64,000 bases of DNA, taken from positions 1 through 64,000 of the forward strand of contig NZ_JASISO010000013.1 in NCBI RefSeq assembly GCF_030063135.1. Reading direction: 5' to 3'. The DNA comes from Streptomyces sp. G-G2 (GTDB lineage: Bacteria; Actinomycetota; Actinomycetes; Streptomycetales; Streptomycetaceae). A model generated the notes under the pieces. That model did not search any database and had not been told where the DNA came from. It was given only the letters and a program-made list of their open reading frames with translations. This document shows, in pieces, positions 14,927 to 23,758 of this stretch; positions within the stretch are counted from its first letter, which is position 1, and each line of letters opens with the position of its first letter. A program made the translations under genes and the position numbers.

Positions 14927-17656
14927 ATGGTCGATCTGCTCGTCTTCGTACTGAGCGGTCTGGTCTCCGGGGCCCTGTACGCGCTGCTGGCCACCGGGCT
15001 GGTGCTGTCCTACTCGGCCTCCGGGCTCTTCAACTTCGCGCACGGGGCCACCGCCTACCTCTGCGCGCTCACCTTCTACGAGCTGCACTCGGGCCTGGGC
15101 TGGCCCGCCGTCCCGGCGGCGCTGCTCGTCGTCCTCGTGCTCGCCCCCGGCCTCGGCTTGGGGCTGGACCGGCTGATGTTCCGGCGGCTCGCCCGGGTCG
15201 GCGAGAGCGCGCAGATCGTCGCCACCATCGGGCTGCTCGTCGCGCTGCCCGCCGCCGGGCTGTGGGTGGTGGGCCTGCTCGCGGACGCGGGCGTCCCCGT
15301 GGTGCCCGCCGAGAACCAGTTCGGGCTGCCGGGGGTGGGACCCAGCCCCGCGACGTCCTGGGAGCCGGTCGACGGGGTCGGCGTCGACTCCGACCAGCTG
15401 ATCACCTGGGTGGTGACCGCCGTCGTGGCAGTCGCCCTGTGGGTGCTGATGCGGCGCACCCGGCTCGGCCTGCGGCTGCGGGCGTCCGTCGACAACCGCT
15501 CGCTGACCGAACTGCGCGGGATCAGCGCCGACCGGCTCTCGTCGGCCGCCTGGATGATCGCCTCGGGACTGGCCGGGCTCGCCGGGGTGCTGGCCACTCC
15601 CCTGCTCGGGCTGTCCGCGCACGACTTCACCCTGTTCCTGTTCGTGTCCGCGACGGCCGCGGTGATCGGGCGGTTCGTCTCGGTACCGCTCGCCTTCGCG
15701 GGCGGGCTGGGGCTCGGCGTACTGCAGAACCTGGTCGCCGGTTACGCCGCATTCACCGACCGGATCACCGGCTTTCGCACGGCCGTGCCGTTCCTCATCC
15801 TCTTCGCCGGGCTGCTGGTCCTCACCCGGCGGGCCCGGGCGGCGGGCACCGCCGCCTCGGAGGCCCCGCCCCGGGACCACCTGGAGGGGGCTCCGTGGCG
15901 GCGGCGCTGGGGCGTGTGGGCGGTGGGCGCGGCGCTGCTGTGCGTGGCCCTGTACACCGTGACCACCCCCTTCTGGAGCGGGCTGCTCGCCCAAGGGCTG
16001 GCGATCGCGCTGGTGTTCATGTCCTTCACCGTGGTGACGGGCCTCGGCGCGATGGTCTCGCTGGCCCAGGCCACCTTCGTGACGGGCGCGGCGCTGGTCG
16101 CGGGGCTGCTGATGAGCCACGGGTGGCCCTTCGTCGCGGCCCTCGCCGTCGGCACCTGTACGGCCGCCGTGCTGGGCGCGCTCGTCGCGCTGCCCGCGCT
16201 GCGGCTCGGCGGGCGCTCGCTGGCGCTGGCCACCCTCGCGCTGGCGTTCCTGGCCGACCAGGTGCTGTTCCAGCTGCCGTGGCTGCGCAACGGGGACTCC
16301 GGGTGGTCCGTGCCGCGCCCCGTGCTGGGGCCGGTGGACCTCTCCGACGACCGGGCGATGGGGGTCGCGCTGGTGGTGCTGGTGGCTCTGGTGGCGGCCG
16401 GGCTGAGCGCGCTGCGGAACTCCCCGTCGGGGCGGGCGATGCTCGCCGTACGGTCCTCCCCCGAGGCGGCCGTGGCCTCGGGGGTGTCCGTCCTGCGCAC
16501 GAAGCTGCTGCTGTTCACGCTGTCGGCGGGGCTGGCCGGGTTCGGGGGCGTGCTGTACGCCTCGTACAACACCCGGATCACGGCGACCGACTTCACCGCC
16601 CTGACCGGGCTGGTGTGGCTGGCGGTGGTGGTGGCGGCCGGGGTCCGCAGGCCGCAGTACGCGGTGGTGGCCGGGCTGGTGTACGCGGTCGCGCCGCGGG
16701 TGCTGGCGGACCACGTGACCGCGTCCGGGTACCTGCCGGTGATCCTGTTCGGGCTGGCGGGGGTGGCCCTGGCCAACGATCCGGACGGGTACTGCGCCGG
16801 GGTTCCTGGGCGGGTGGCGGCCTGGCGCCTGGCGGCGGGCCGGGGCGGGCCGAGTGCGGGCGTGCCGAGTGCGGGCGGGGCCGGCGGGGCCGGGAAGCGG
16901 GGCTCCGCCCCGGACCCCGCTCCGCAAACGCCGGAGGGGCTGGAGGTGCCCCGGGGGCTGGAGGTGCCCGCGCTGGAGTTGCGCGGGGTGCGGGCCGGCT
17001 ACGGCGGGGGGAGCGTGCTGCACGGGGTGGACCTCACGGTGCGGCGCGGGGAGATCCTCGCCGTGCTCGGGCCCAACGGGGCCGGGAAGAGCACCGCCTG
17101 CAAGGTGGCGGCCGGGCTGCTCGGGACCTCGGGCGGGGCGGTGTACGTCGCCGGGCGGGACGCGACCCGGGACGGGCCCGTACGCCGCTCCCGGGACGGG
17201 GTGCTGCTCGCTCCCGAGGGCCGCGGGATCTTCCCCTCCCTCACCATCGAGGAGAACCTGGCCCTGTACCTCCCCGACGCCCGCGCCCGGGACGCCGTGT
17301 ACGCGCGCTTCCCCCGGCTGCGCGAGCGGCGGTCGGTGGCCGCCGGGTCCCTGTCCGGCGGCGAGCAGCAGCTGCTCGCCCTCGCGCCGCTGCTCCAGCG
17401 CCCGCCCGAGGTGCTGATCGCGGACGAACCCTCGCTGGGGCTCGCGCCCCGCGTGGTGGCGGAGGTGTACGCCCTGCTCGTGGAGCTGCGCGACGCGGGC
17501 ACCGCGCTGCTGCTCGTGGAGGAGAAGGCCGCCGAGATCCTCGGGGTCGCGGACACCGTCGCCTACCTGTCCCAGGGCCGGGTCTCCTGGTGCGGACCGC
17601 GCGCCGAGGTGGAGGCGGACCGGCTCACCGAGGCCTACCTGGGGATCGGAACATGA
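14927..17656 (+). CDS. Fused LivH-LivM-LivF ABC transporter (two permeases and an ATPase)
   Basis: A 909-residue protein holding three normally separate subunits. Residues about 1-305 are a LivH-type permease; about 320-625 a LivM-type permease, ending near an SGYLPVILFG segment. A Gly/Ala/Pro linker (about 640-680) joins them to a LivF-type ATPase (about 683-909) with Walker A GPNGAGKSTACK, signature LSGGEQQLLALA and Walker B VLIADEPSLGLAP. It would form the membrane channel and one of two nucleotide-binding domains of a branched-chain-type importer. The gene overlaps the next ATPase gene by 4 bases. Fusion of both permeases with an ATPase is unusual and fixes their stoichiometry. Confidence 0.92.
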   Translation: MVDLLVFVLSGLVSGALYALLATGLVLSYSASGLFNFAHGATAYLCALTFYELHSGLGWPAVPAALLVVLVLAPGLGLGLDRLMFRRLARVGESAQIVATIGLLVALPAAGLWVVGLLADAGVPVVPAENQFGLPGVGPSPATSWEPVDGVGVDSDQLITWVVTAVVAVALWVLMRRTRLGLRLRASVDNRSLTELRGISADRLSSAAWMIASGLAGLAGVLATPLLGLSAHDFTLFLFVSATAAVIGRFVSVPLAFAGGLGLGVLQNLVAGYAAFTDRITGFRTAVPFLILFAGLLVLTRRARAAGTAASEAPPRDHLEGAPWRRRWGVWAVGAALLCVALYTVTTPFWSGLLAQGLAIALVFMSFTVVTGLGAMVSLAQATFVTGAALVAGLLMSHGWPFVAALAVGTCTAAVLGALVALPALRLGGRSLALATLALAFLADQVLFQLPWLRNGDSGWSVPRPVLGPVDLSDDRAMGVALVVLVALVAAGLSALRNSPSGRAMLAVRSSPEAAVASGVSVLRTKLLLFTLSAGLAGFGGVLYASYNTRITATDFTALTGLVWLAVVVAAGVRRPQYAVVAGLVYAVAPRVLADHVTASGYLPVILFGLAGVALANDPDGYCAGVPGRVAAWRLAAGRGGPSAGVPSAGGAGGAGKRGSAPDPAPQTPEGLEVPRGLEVPALELRGVRAGYGGGSVLHGVDLTVRRGEILAVLGPNGAGKSTACKVAAGLLGTSGGAVYVAGRDATRDGPVRRSRDGVLLAPEGRGIFPSLTIEENLALYLPDARARDAVYARFPRLRERRSVAAGSLSGGEQQLLALAPLLQRPPEVLIADEPSLGLAPRVVAEVYALLVELRDAGTALLLVEEKAAEILGVADTVAYLSQGRVSWCGPRAEVEADRLTEAYLGIGT

Positions 17657-18501
17657 CGCCGAACGAAAGCCCGTACGAGGGCCCGGGTCCGTACGAGGGT
17701 CCCGGTGAAACCCCGTACCAGGGCCCGGGCGAAGGCCCGTACGTCCTGGAGGCCCACGACGTCTCCGTCCGGTTCGGCGGGGTCCGGGCGCTGACGGGGG
17801 TCTCGCTGGGGATCCGGCCCGGCGAGGTGTGCGGGCTCATCGGGCCGAACGGCGCGGGCAAGACCACCCTGTTCGACGTCCTGTCCGGCATCCGGCGCCC
17901 CGACCAGGGGCGGCTGCTGCTCGACGGGGCGGACATCACCCGCCGCTCCCCCGTGTGGCGGGCCCGGCACGGGATGCGCCGTACGTTCCAGCGCCAGCAG
18001 CTCTTCGGTCAGCTCAGCGTGGCCGACAACCTGCTCGTCGCGCAGGAGTGGCGGGGCGGTGGCGGTGGCCTCGCCGCCGACCTGGTCGCCTCCCCCACCC
18101 GTCGCCGCCGGGAGCGGGAGCGGCGGGCCCGGGGAGCGCGGGTGCTGGCCGACTGCGGGCTCGCGGCGCTGGGGACGGCGTACGCGGGCGGGCTGCCCGT
18201 GGGCCGGGCCCGGATGGTGGAGCTCGCTCGGGCCGTCGCCGATCCGCCCCGGGTCCTGCTGCTGGACGAGCCCGCCTCGGGGATGTCGGCGCCGGAGCGG
18301 GAGCAGCTGGCGGTGGTGGTGCGCGCGCTGGCCGAGCGGGAGGGCTGCGCGGTGCTGCTGGTCGAGCACAACGTGGCGTTCGTGATGGAGGTGTGCGCCC
18401 GGGTGGTGGTGCTGGACCTCGGCACGGTGCTGGCCGAGGGCCCGGCGGCGCGGGTCCGGGCGGATCCGCTGGTCCGGGAGGCGTACCTGGGGGGCGCCTG
18501 A
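17653..18501 (+). CDS. LivG-type ABC transporter ATP-binding protein
   Basis: A 282-residue ATPase. Walker A is GLIGPNGAGKTTL and Walker B is RVLLLDEPASGM. The position of the usual LSYGxQ signature reads LPVGRARMVELARA, so the serine and glutamine are replaced. About 30 N-terminal residues form a repeat of PYEGPG/PYQGPG units ahead of the domain, absent from ordinary LivG. The ATG at 17653 overlaps the fused permease stop (ATGA), giving coupled translation. It is the second nucleotide-binding subunit of the importer. Confidence 0.9.
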   Translation: MTPNESPYEGPGPYEGPGETPYQGPGEGPYVLEAHDVSVRFGGVRALTGVSLGIRPGEVCGLIGPNGAGKTTLFDVLSGIRRPDQGRLLLDGADITRRSPVWRARHGMRRTFQRQQLFGQLSVADNLLVAQEWRGGGGGLAADLVASPTRRRRERERRARGARVLADCGLAALGTAYAGGLPVGRARMVELARAVADPPRVLLLDEPASGMSAPEREQLAVVVRALAEREGCAVLLVEHNVAFVMEVCARVVVLDLGTVLAEGPAARVRADPLVREAYLGGA

Positions 18502-18628
18502 GGGGTTCCGGGTGCGAATGGCGGGAATACGCCGTCACGACGGCCGGTTGTCGCCGGTCGTACGACACGGCGGAACATGCCGGAAACCGTACGGAACCGC
18601 ACCGCACCGATCGAGGGAACGACCAGAC

Positions 18629-19471
18629 GTGAACCAGGTCCCCACCATCAAGCTCAACAACGGCTCGCTCATGCCCCAGCTCGGCTACGGCGTCTGGCAG
18701 GTTCCGGACGCCGAGGCCGAGCAGGCCGTCGGGAGCGCCCTGGAAGCCGGTTACCGCAGCATCGACACCGCCTCGATCTACGGCAACGAGGCGGGCACCG
18801 GCAAGGCCATCGCGGCGGCCGGCCTGCCCCGCGAGGAACTGTTCGTCACCACCAAGCTGTGGAACGGCCCGTCCGAGACCTGGGGCCGTGACAACGTCCT
18901 GCGCGAGTTCGACTCCTCGCTCGCCAAGCTCGGGCTGGACCACGTCGACCTGTACCTGATCCACTGGCCGCGCCCGATGCGCGAGGACTACCTCGCCATC
19001 TGGAAGACCTTCGAGGAGATCGCCGCGAGCGGCCGCGCCAAGGCGGTCGGCGTCTCCAACTTCGGGCAGCCGCAGCTGGAGCGCCTGGCCGCCGAGAGCC
19101 CGCTGGTCCCGGCCGTCAACCAGGTCGAGCTGCACCCGCTCTTCAACCAGGCCGAGCTGCGCGCGGTCCACGCCGACCTCGGGATCGCCACCGAGGCCTG
19201 GTCCCCGCTGGGCCAGGGCAAGGATCTGCTGACCCTCCCTGCTGTCGCCGCGATCGCCGCGAAGCAGGGCCGTACCGGCGCCCAGGTGGTGCTGCGCTGG
19301 CACCTCCAGCTCGGGAACATCGCGATCCCGAAGTCGGTCACCCCCGCCCGCATCCGCGAGAACCTGGACGTCTTCGGCTTCGAGCTGGACGCCGAGGACC
19401 TCGCCGCGCTGAACGCGCTGTCCACCGCGGCCGGGCGGATCGGGCCCGACCCGGCCGGTTTCGACGTCTGA
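18629..19471 (+). CDS. Aldo/keto reductase (2,5-diketogluconate reductase type)
   Basis: A 280-residue classic AKR. The catalytic residues are visible: Asp and Tyr in IDTASIYGNE, Lys in VTTKLWNG, and His in YLIHWPRP. The C-terminal IPKSVTPARIRENLDVF segment is the NADPH 2'-phosphate-binding loop. The family reduces aldehydes and ketones with NADPH in the cytoplasm. The GTG at 18629 starts the standard N-terminus (NQVPTIKLNNG), and GAGGGA precedes it. It is monocistronic or joined with the lectin gene 8 bases downstream. Confidence 0.93.
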   Translation: MNQVPTIKLNNGSLMPQLGYGVWQVPDAEAEQAVGSALEAGYRSIDTASIYGNEAGTGKAIAAAGLPREELFVTTKLWNGPSETWGRDNVLREFDSSLAKLGLDHVDLYLIHWPRPMREDYLAIWKTFEEIAASGRAKAVGVSNFGQPQLERLAAESPLVPAVNQVELHPLFNQAELRAVHADLGIATEAWSPLGQGKDLLTLPAVAAIAAKQGRTGAQVVLRWHLQLGNIAIPKSVTPARIRENLDVFGFELDAEDLAALNALSTAAGRIGPDPAGFDV

Positions 19472-19479
19472 GCCACGAC

Positions 19480-19887
19480 GTGTACCGCATCCGGAACGTC
19501 GCCGACGGGCTGCTGCTGGAGGCCGAAGGCGCGTCCCGGGTGCGGGTCGCCCCCGATGCGCCGCCGGAGCTGGCGGACACCCAGCGGTGGGAGGTCACCC
19601 CGGTGCACACCGGCGGCGCGGTCTTCCACGTGGTGAGCGTCCGCAACGGCAGACGGCTCGACGTCGCGAACGCGTCGACCGAGAGCGGCGCCCGCGTTCA
19701 GCTGTGGCGGGCGAACGCCTTCGGCGCGCAGGAGTGGCTGGTCGAGGAGCACGTGGACGCGCCGGGGGTGGTCTCGCTGGTCGCCTGCGTCAGCGGGCTC
19801 CCGCTGGAAGCGGCCGGGGACGGCGGCGTCCGCCAGGCCCAGGACACCGACGCGCCGACGCAGTGGTGGCGGCTGGAAGCGGTGTGA
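19480..19887 (+). CDS. Ricin-type beta-trefoil (RICIN) domain protein
   Basis: A 135-residue protein with three beta-trefoil-like subdomains, each carrying a hydrophobic-Asp/Glu-x-(8-12)-QxW pattern (NGRRLDVAN, then ARVQLWRAN; a final TQWWRLEA). Ricin-B folds bind carbohydrates. No signal peptide is seen from the GTG at 19480, so it is either cytoplasmic or lacks its true start. It begins 8 bases after the aldo/keto reductase stop. Confidence 0.75.
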   Translation: MYRIRNVADGLLLEAEGASRVRVAPDAPPELADTQRWEVTPVHTGGAVFHVVSVRNGRRLDVANASTESGARVQLWRANAFGAQEWLVEEHVDAPGVVSLVACVSGLPLEAAGDGGVRQAQDTDAPTQWWRLEAV

Positions 19888-20018
19888 GCCGGTCCGTCGC
19901 CGCCGTCGTCGTCCGCCACCGCCCCACTCCCGGCATCGGCCCGTACGCGTCGATGTCGCCGCCGGCCTCGTGGGCGGCGTCCCTGTCCACGGCAGGGACG
20001 TCGTCAGGTGCGGGCCGG

Positions 20019-20324
20019 TCAGCTCGCGCCGTGCGCGGGGGCCAGGTCCTGGACCCGCTGGGCGAGTTCGAAGTCGGTCTCGGTGACCGCGTCGCCGGCG
20101 CTGTGGGTGTTCACGGACAGGCGCACGGTGTTGTAGCCGAGGGTCAGGTCGGAGTGGTGGTTCAGCTCCTCCTGCACGCTCGCGATGTGGGCGACCAGGG
20201 CGCTCGCCTGGAAATGGGTGCCCAGCCGGTAGGTGCGGATGATCCGGCCGTCTTCGAAGGACCAGCCCGGGAGTTCCCGCAACCGGTCCTCGATCTCCTT
20301 CTGCGACAGCGGCTGACTCGGCAT
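20019..20324 (-). CDS. 4a-hydroxytetrahydrobiopterin dehydratase
   Basis: A 101-residue pterin-4a-carbinolamine dehydratase, the normal family length. The active-site histidines are in EELNHHSDLTLGYN. The enzyme dehydrates the 4a-hydroxy pterin formed by aromatic amino acid hydroxylases, recycling the cofactor. The ATG at 20324 has CGAAGGAGC upstream and gives the standard MPSQPLSQKEIEDRL start. It is divergent from the FAD oxidoreductase gene. Confidence 0.93.
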   Translation of the reverse strand: MPSQPLSQKEIEDRLRELPGWSFEDGRIIRTYRLGTHFQASALVAHIASVQEELNHHSDLTLGYNTVRLSVNTHSAGDAVTETDFELAQRVQDLAPAHGAS

Positions 20325-20469
20325 GCGTCGGCTCCTTCGTCCCGGTGACGTGGAGTCAAGGTTCCCACAGCGCGCCGGTACGAACCATTCGCGCCATAGT
20401 GCGCCCGGGTACTTCCGCGCCTTCCGCGACCGCCGCGCCGCCCTTAGGCTCCTGCGCCGGACGTGACTG

Positions 20470-20482
20470 TTACCGCCGGTAA
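20470..20482. promoter_or_regulatory. 13-bp palindrome upstream of FAD oxidoreductase
   Basis: TTACCGCCGGTAA is a perfect palindrome 26 bases before the oxidoreductase ATG (20509), in the divergent region with the pterin dehydratase gene. It could be a repressor operator; no regulator is assigned. Confidence 0.45.
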
Positions 20483-20508
20483 TGCGGCGGTCGACGAGGG
20501 GGCGCACC

Positions 20509-22323
20509 ATGACGCGCACAGGAAGTTCCCGGCGTACGTTCATCGCGGCAGCGGCGGGGGGAACGGGCGCGGCGGCAGCCGCCGGAGCACTCGGCCCAGC
20601 GGCCCCGGCAGCCGCCGCGACCACCTCCCCGGCCGTGGCTCCGGCCCCGGCGAAGGGGGCTCCGGCCCGCCGGGTCGCGGTCCTCGGCGGCGGGGTGGCC
20701 GGGCTGACCGCCGCGCACGAGCTGGCCGAGCGCGGGTACGCCGTCACCGTGTACGAGCGCCGCGCCCTCGGCGGCAAGGCGCGCAGCATGGAGGTACCCG
20801 GCAGCGCGCGCGGCGGCCGCAAGCCGCTGCCCGGGGAGCACGGGTTCCGCTTCATCCCCGGCATCTACCACAACCTGCCCGACACGATGCGGCGCATCCC
20901 CTTCCCCGGCAACGCCAACGGCGTCTGGGACAATCTGGTCGCCCCGCCCGAGATGATGTTCGCCCGGGCCGCCGGACGCGAGGACCTGCGGGCGCCGATC
21001 CCCTGGCAGGACCACGCGCCCGCCGTCCTGACCCCCGACGAGATCCGCCGCGCGCTCACCGGGATCCTGCAGACCCTGGTGAAATTACCGGTCCACGAGA
21101 CGGCGTACTTCGTCGACCGCGTCCTGGTCTTCCTCACCAGCTGCGACGAGCGCCGCAACGACACCTGGGAGCGCACCCCGTGGTGGACCTTCGTGCGCGC
21201 CGCGCGGATGTCGGCCGAGTACCAGCGCATCCTGGCCGTCGGGATCACCCGCAACATCGTGGCGACCAAGGCCGAGGAGGCCTCCACCCGTACGGTCGGC
21301 ACCCTCGGCGAGGCCTTCGTCTTCAACGCGCTGGGGCGTGGCGCGGACGGCCCGCCCGACCGGATCCTGAACCTGCCCACCAACGAGGCCTGGATCACCC
21401 CCTGGGAGACCCATCTGCGGTTGCTGGGCGTGGAGTTCAAGATGGGCTGGACGGTACGGGAGGTGCTGTACGCCGACGGCGCCGTCACCGGGGTCGACGT
21501 CCTGGACCCGGCCGGAACCCGGCAGACCGTCACCGCCGACCACTACGTCTCGGCCCTGCCGGTGGAGCACGCCCGGCGCACCTGGGGCTCCGCCCTGCGG
21601 GCCGCCGACCCGATGCTGGCGCGCTGCGACAAGCTGGAGACGGACTGGATGACCGGCATCCAGTTCTACCTCACCGAGCGGGCGCCGCTCGTGCACGGAC
21701 ACCTCAACTGCATCGACGCCCCATGGTCCCTGACGGCCATTCAGCAGGCCGAGCACTGGCCCTCGCGGAACTTCGCCGCCGACTACGGCGACGGGACCGC
21801 GGTGGACTGCCTGTCGGTGGACATCTCGGAGTGGGACAAGCCCGGGATCCTGTACGGGAAGACCGCCAAACAGTGCACCCGGGACGAGGTGGCCCGTGAG
21901 GTGTGGGCCCAGTTGAAGGCCTCGCTCAACGACACGGGCACGGCGGTGCTGTCCGACACCACCCTGCACTCGTGGTTCCTGGACCCGGGGGTCGACGGCC
22001 TCGGCACACCGAACCCGACCAACCAGGACCAGCTGCTGATCCACCCCACCGGCACCTTCCACAACCGGCCGAGCGCGAAGACCCGCGTCCCCAACCTCTT
22101 CGTCAGCGGGGACTTCGTGGCGGTCGACATCGACCTCGCGACGATGGAGGGCGCCAACGCCTCGGCCAGGGCCGCCGTCAACGCGCTTCTGGACCAGGAG
22201 GGTTCGGGCGCCGCGCGCTGCACGATCACGCCGCTCTACCGGGCGCCGGAGATCGCCGGCTTCAAGCGCGACGACCTGTGGCGCTACCGGCTCGGCCTGC
22301 CCAACATCTTCGACCTGGGGTGA
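20509..22323 (+). CDS. Tat-exported FAD-dependent amine-oxidase/phytoene-desaturase-like oxidoreductase
   Basis: A 604-residue flavoprotein. It starts with a twin-arginine signal (SSRRTFIAAAAGG, residues 6-18) and an Ala-rich stretch to about residue 50. The dinucleotide-binding motif VAVLGGGVAGLTAAHELAE follows. The C-terminal FAD-contact segment is NLFVSGDFVAVDIDLATMEGA. It resembles FAD-dependent amine oxidases, phytoene desaturases and hydroxysqualene dehydroxylases; the substrate is unclear. The ATG at 20509 follows GAGGGGG. Leu193 is encoded by TTA (21085-21087), so expression probably depends on bldA and peaks late in development. Confidence 0.85.
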   Translation: MTRTGSSRRTFIAAAAGGTGAAAAAGALGPAAPAAAATTSPAVAPAPAKGAPARRVAVLGGGVAGLTAAHELAERGYAVTVYERRALGGKARSMEVPGSARGGRKPLPGEHGFRFIPGIYHNLPDTMRRIPFPGNANGVWDNLVAPPEMMFARAAGREDLRAPIPWQDHAPAVLTPDEIRRALTGILQTLVKLPVHETAYFVDRVLVFLTSCDERRNDTWERTPWWTFVRAARMSAEYQRILAVGITRNIVATKAEEASTRTVGTLGEAFVFNALGRGADGPPDRILNLPTNEAWITPWETHLRLLGVEFKMGWTVREVLYADGAVTGVDVLDPAGTRQTVTADHYVSALPVEHARRTWGSALRAADPMLARCDKLETDWMTGIQFYLTERAPLVHGHLNCIDAPWSLTAIQQAEHWPSRNFAADYGDGTAVDCLSVDISEWDKPGILYGKTAKQCTRDEVAREVWAQLKASLNDTGTAVLSDTTLHSWFLDPGVDGLGTPNPTNQDQLLIHPTGTFHNRPSAKTRVPNLFVSGDFVAVDIDLATMEGANASARAAVNALLDQEGSGAARCTITPLYRAPEIAGFKRDDLWRYRLGLPNIFDLG

Positions 22324-22372
22324 GCCCGGATCCCAGGAGCCGGCCCCGGCCGCCCTGGGTTAACGTCGGCCT

Positions 22373-23185
22373 ATGACGACGACGTCCGTGGGAACCCTGC
22401 TCCGCGCCTGGCGGGAGCGGCGCGGCATCAGCCAGCTGGAGCTGGCGGGCCGCGCCGACTCCTCGGCCCGGCACATCAGTTTCGTCGAGACCGGGAGGTC
22501 CAGGCCGAGCGAGGACATGGTGCTCCGACTGGCGGACCGGCTCGACGTGCCGGTCCGTGAGCGCAACGCCCTGCTCCTGGCAGCCGGTTACGCCCCGCGG
22601 TACGCGCACACCCCGCTGGACGCGCCGGAGATGGCGGCGCTGCGGGAGGGCCTGGAGCGGCTGCTGACCGCCTACGAGCCCTATCCGGCGCTGGTCGTCG
22701 ACGGAACGTACACGGTGGTCGCGGCCAACCGGGGCATCGCGATGCTGCTGGACGGGCTGGCGGAACACCTGCTGGCACCCCCGCTGAACGCCATGCGGAT
22801 CACCCTGCACCCGGAGGGGCTCGCGCCCCGGATCCGCAACCTCGGGCAGTGGCGGGCGCACCTGCTGGCCCAGATGGACCGGCAGATCGCCCTGGCCCGC
22901 TCGGCCGCGCTGCGAGCGCTGTACGAGGAGGTCGCGGCGTACCCGGTGGACCACCCGGGGACCGACCGCTTCCCGGCCGAGGAGGGCGGGGCCGGGGCGG
23001 ACGACGCCGTCTCGGCGATCGCCCTGCCGCTGCGGATCGAGCATGACGGGCAGCTGCTGTCGTTCGTGTCGTCCATCGCCACCTTCAACACCCCGATGGA
23101 CGTGACCGTCGCCGAGCTGGCCATCGAGACGCTGCTCCCGGCCGACCCGGCGACGGCGAAGTACCTGCGCTCACTGGGCCCGTGA
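22373..23185 (+). CDS. XRE-family regulator with MmyB-like ligand-binding domain
   Basis: A 270-residue regulator. Residues 1-65 are an HTH_3 domain (SVGTLLRAWRERRGISQLEL, then SSARHISFVETGRSRPS), and the rest is a MmyB-like PAS-type domain known to bind fatty-acyl ligands. A TAACGT -10-like element lies a few bases before the ATG, which suggests leaderless translation. Members of this family often repress an adjacent dehydrogenase or membrane gene. The gene ends 15 bases inside the convergent membrane protein gene. Confidence 0.9.
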   Translation: MTTTSVGTLLRAWRERRGISQLELAGRADSSARHISFVETGRSRPSEDMVLRLADRLDVPVRERNALLLAAGYAPRYAHTPLDAPEMAALREGLERLLTAYEPYPALVVDGTYTVVAANRGIAMLLDGLAEHLLAPPLNAMRITLHPEGLAPRIRNLGQWRAHLLAQMDRQIALARSAALRALYEEVAAYPVDHPGTDRFPAEEGGAGADDAVSAIALPLRIEHDGQLLSFVSSIATFNTPMDVTVAELAIETLLPADPATAKYLRSLGP

Positions 23186-23587
23186 GCCGCGCTCCCGCCA
23201 CTGAAGGAGGGCGAAGGCGGCGACCACGAGGGCCTGCGCCGGGATCCACACAAGCCCGGCGGTGGTCGGCTCGAACCAGAGGGCGAGGGAGAGCGTACTC
23301 AGCACCACCCAGGCGCAGTTGACCTCGACGACGGCCATGACCAGGGCGTCGGCGGGGAGGGGGCGGGAGGCGAGCCACCCCACTCCGGCGCCGTAGGCGG
23401 CCAGCAGGACGCCGAGCACGAGCAGCGGGGTGCGCCCCACCCCGAGCAGCCGCTGGAGCGGCCCGGCGAACAGGGCGTAGGCGAGGCCGTTCCCGGCGGT
23501 GACGACGGCGTCCAGCGCCAGCAGCCGGCGCAGCGCGGCCCGCGGCGCGGCGGCCGGAGCGGCCGGGGAGAACGGGGTTGCGGACAT
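23171..23587 (-). CDS. Four-helix hypothetical membrane protein
   Basis: A 138-residue protein with four hydrophobic segments (about 25-45, 55-72, 82-102 and 110-128), typical of small actinobacterial membrane proteins with no assigned function. It is convergent with the MmyB-type regulator gene and overlaps its 3' end by 15 bases. That link may make it the regulator's target, though this is inference only. Confidence 0.7.
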   Translation of the reverse strand: MSATPFSPAAPAAAPRAALRRLLALDAVVTAGNGLAYALFAGPLQRLLGVGRTPLLVLGVLLAAYGAGVGWLASRPLPADALVMAVVEVNCAWVVLSTLSLALWFEPTTAGLVWIPAQALVVAAFALLQWRERGSRAQ

Positions 23588-23758
23588 GACGGATCAGCCT
23601 CCATCGAGGTCGAGAGCGCTGGTCGGGGGCCTGATCCCGGACCGCAGTGCGGCGGTCCGGGATCCGGTGCCCCTACTCTCCCGGCCGCCCGGCGCCCCGT
23701 CGATTACCCCGCGGGTCATGCCGCACCCGTGGCACCCGGCCCGGACCGCGGACCCGGA

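Noticed and set aside
15262..18501. A 1079-codon + strand frame overlapping the fused ABC transporter
   Set aside because: The transporter reading frame has all the family motifs; this frame is Arg/Gly/Pro-rich noise in another phase.
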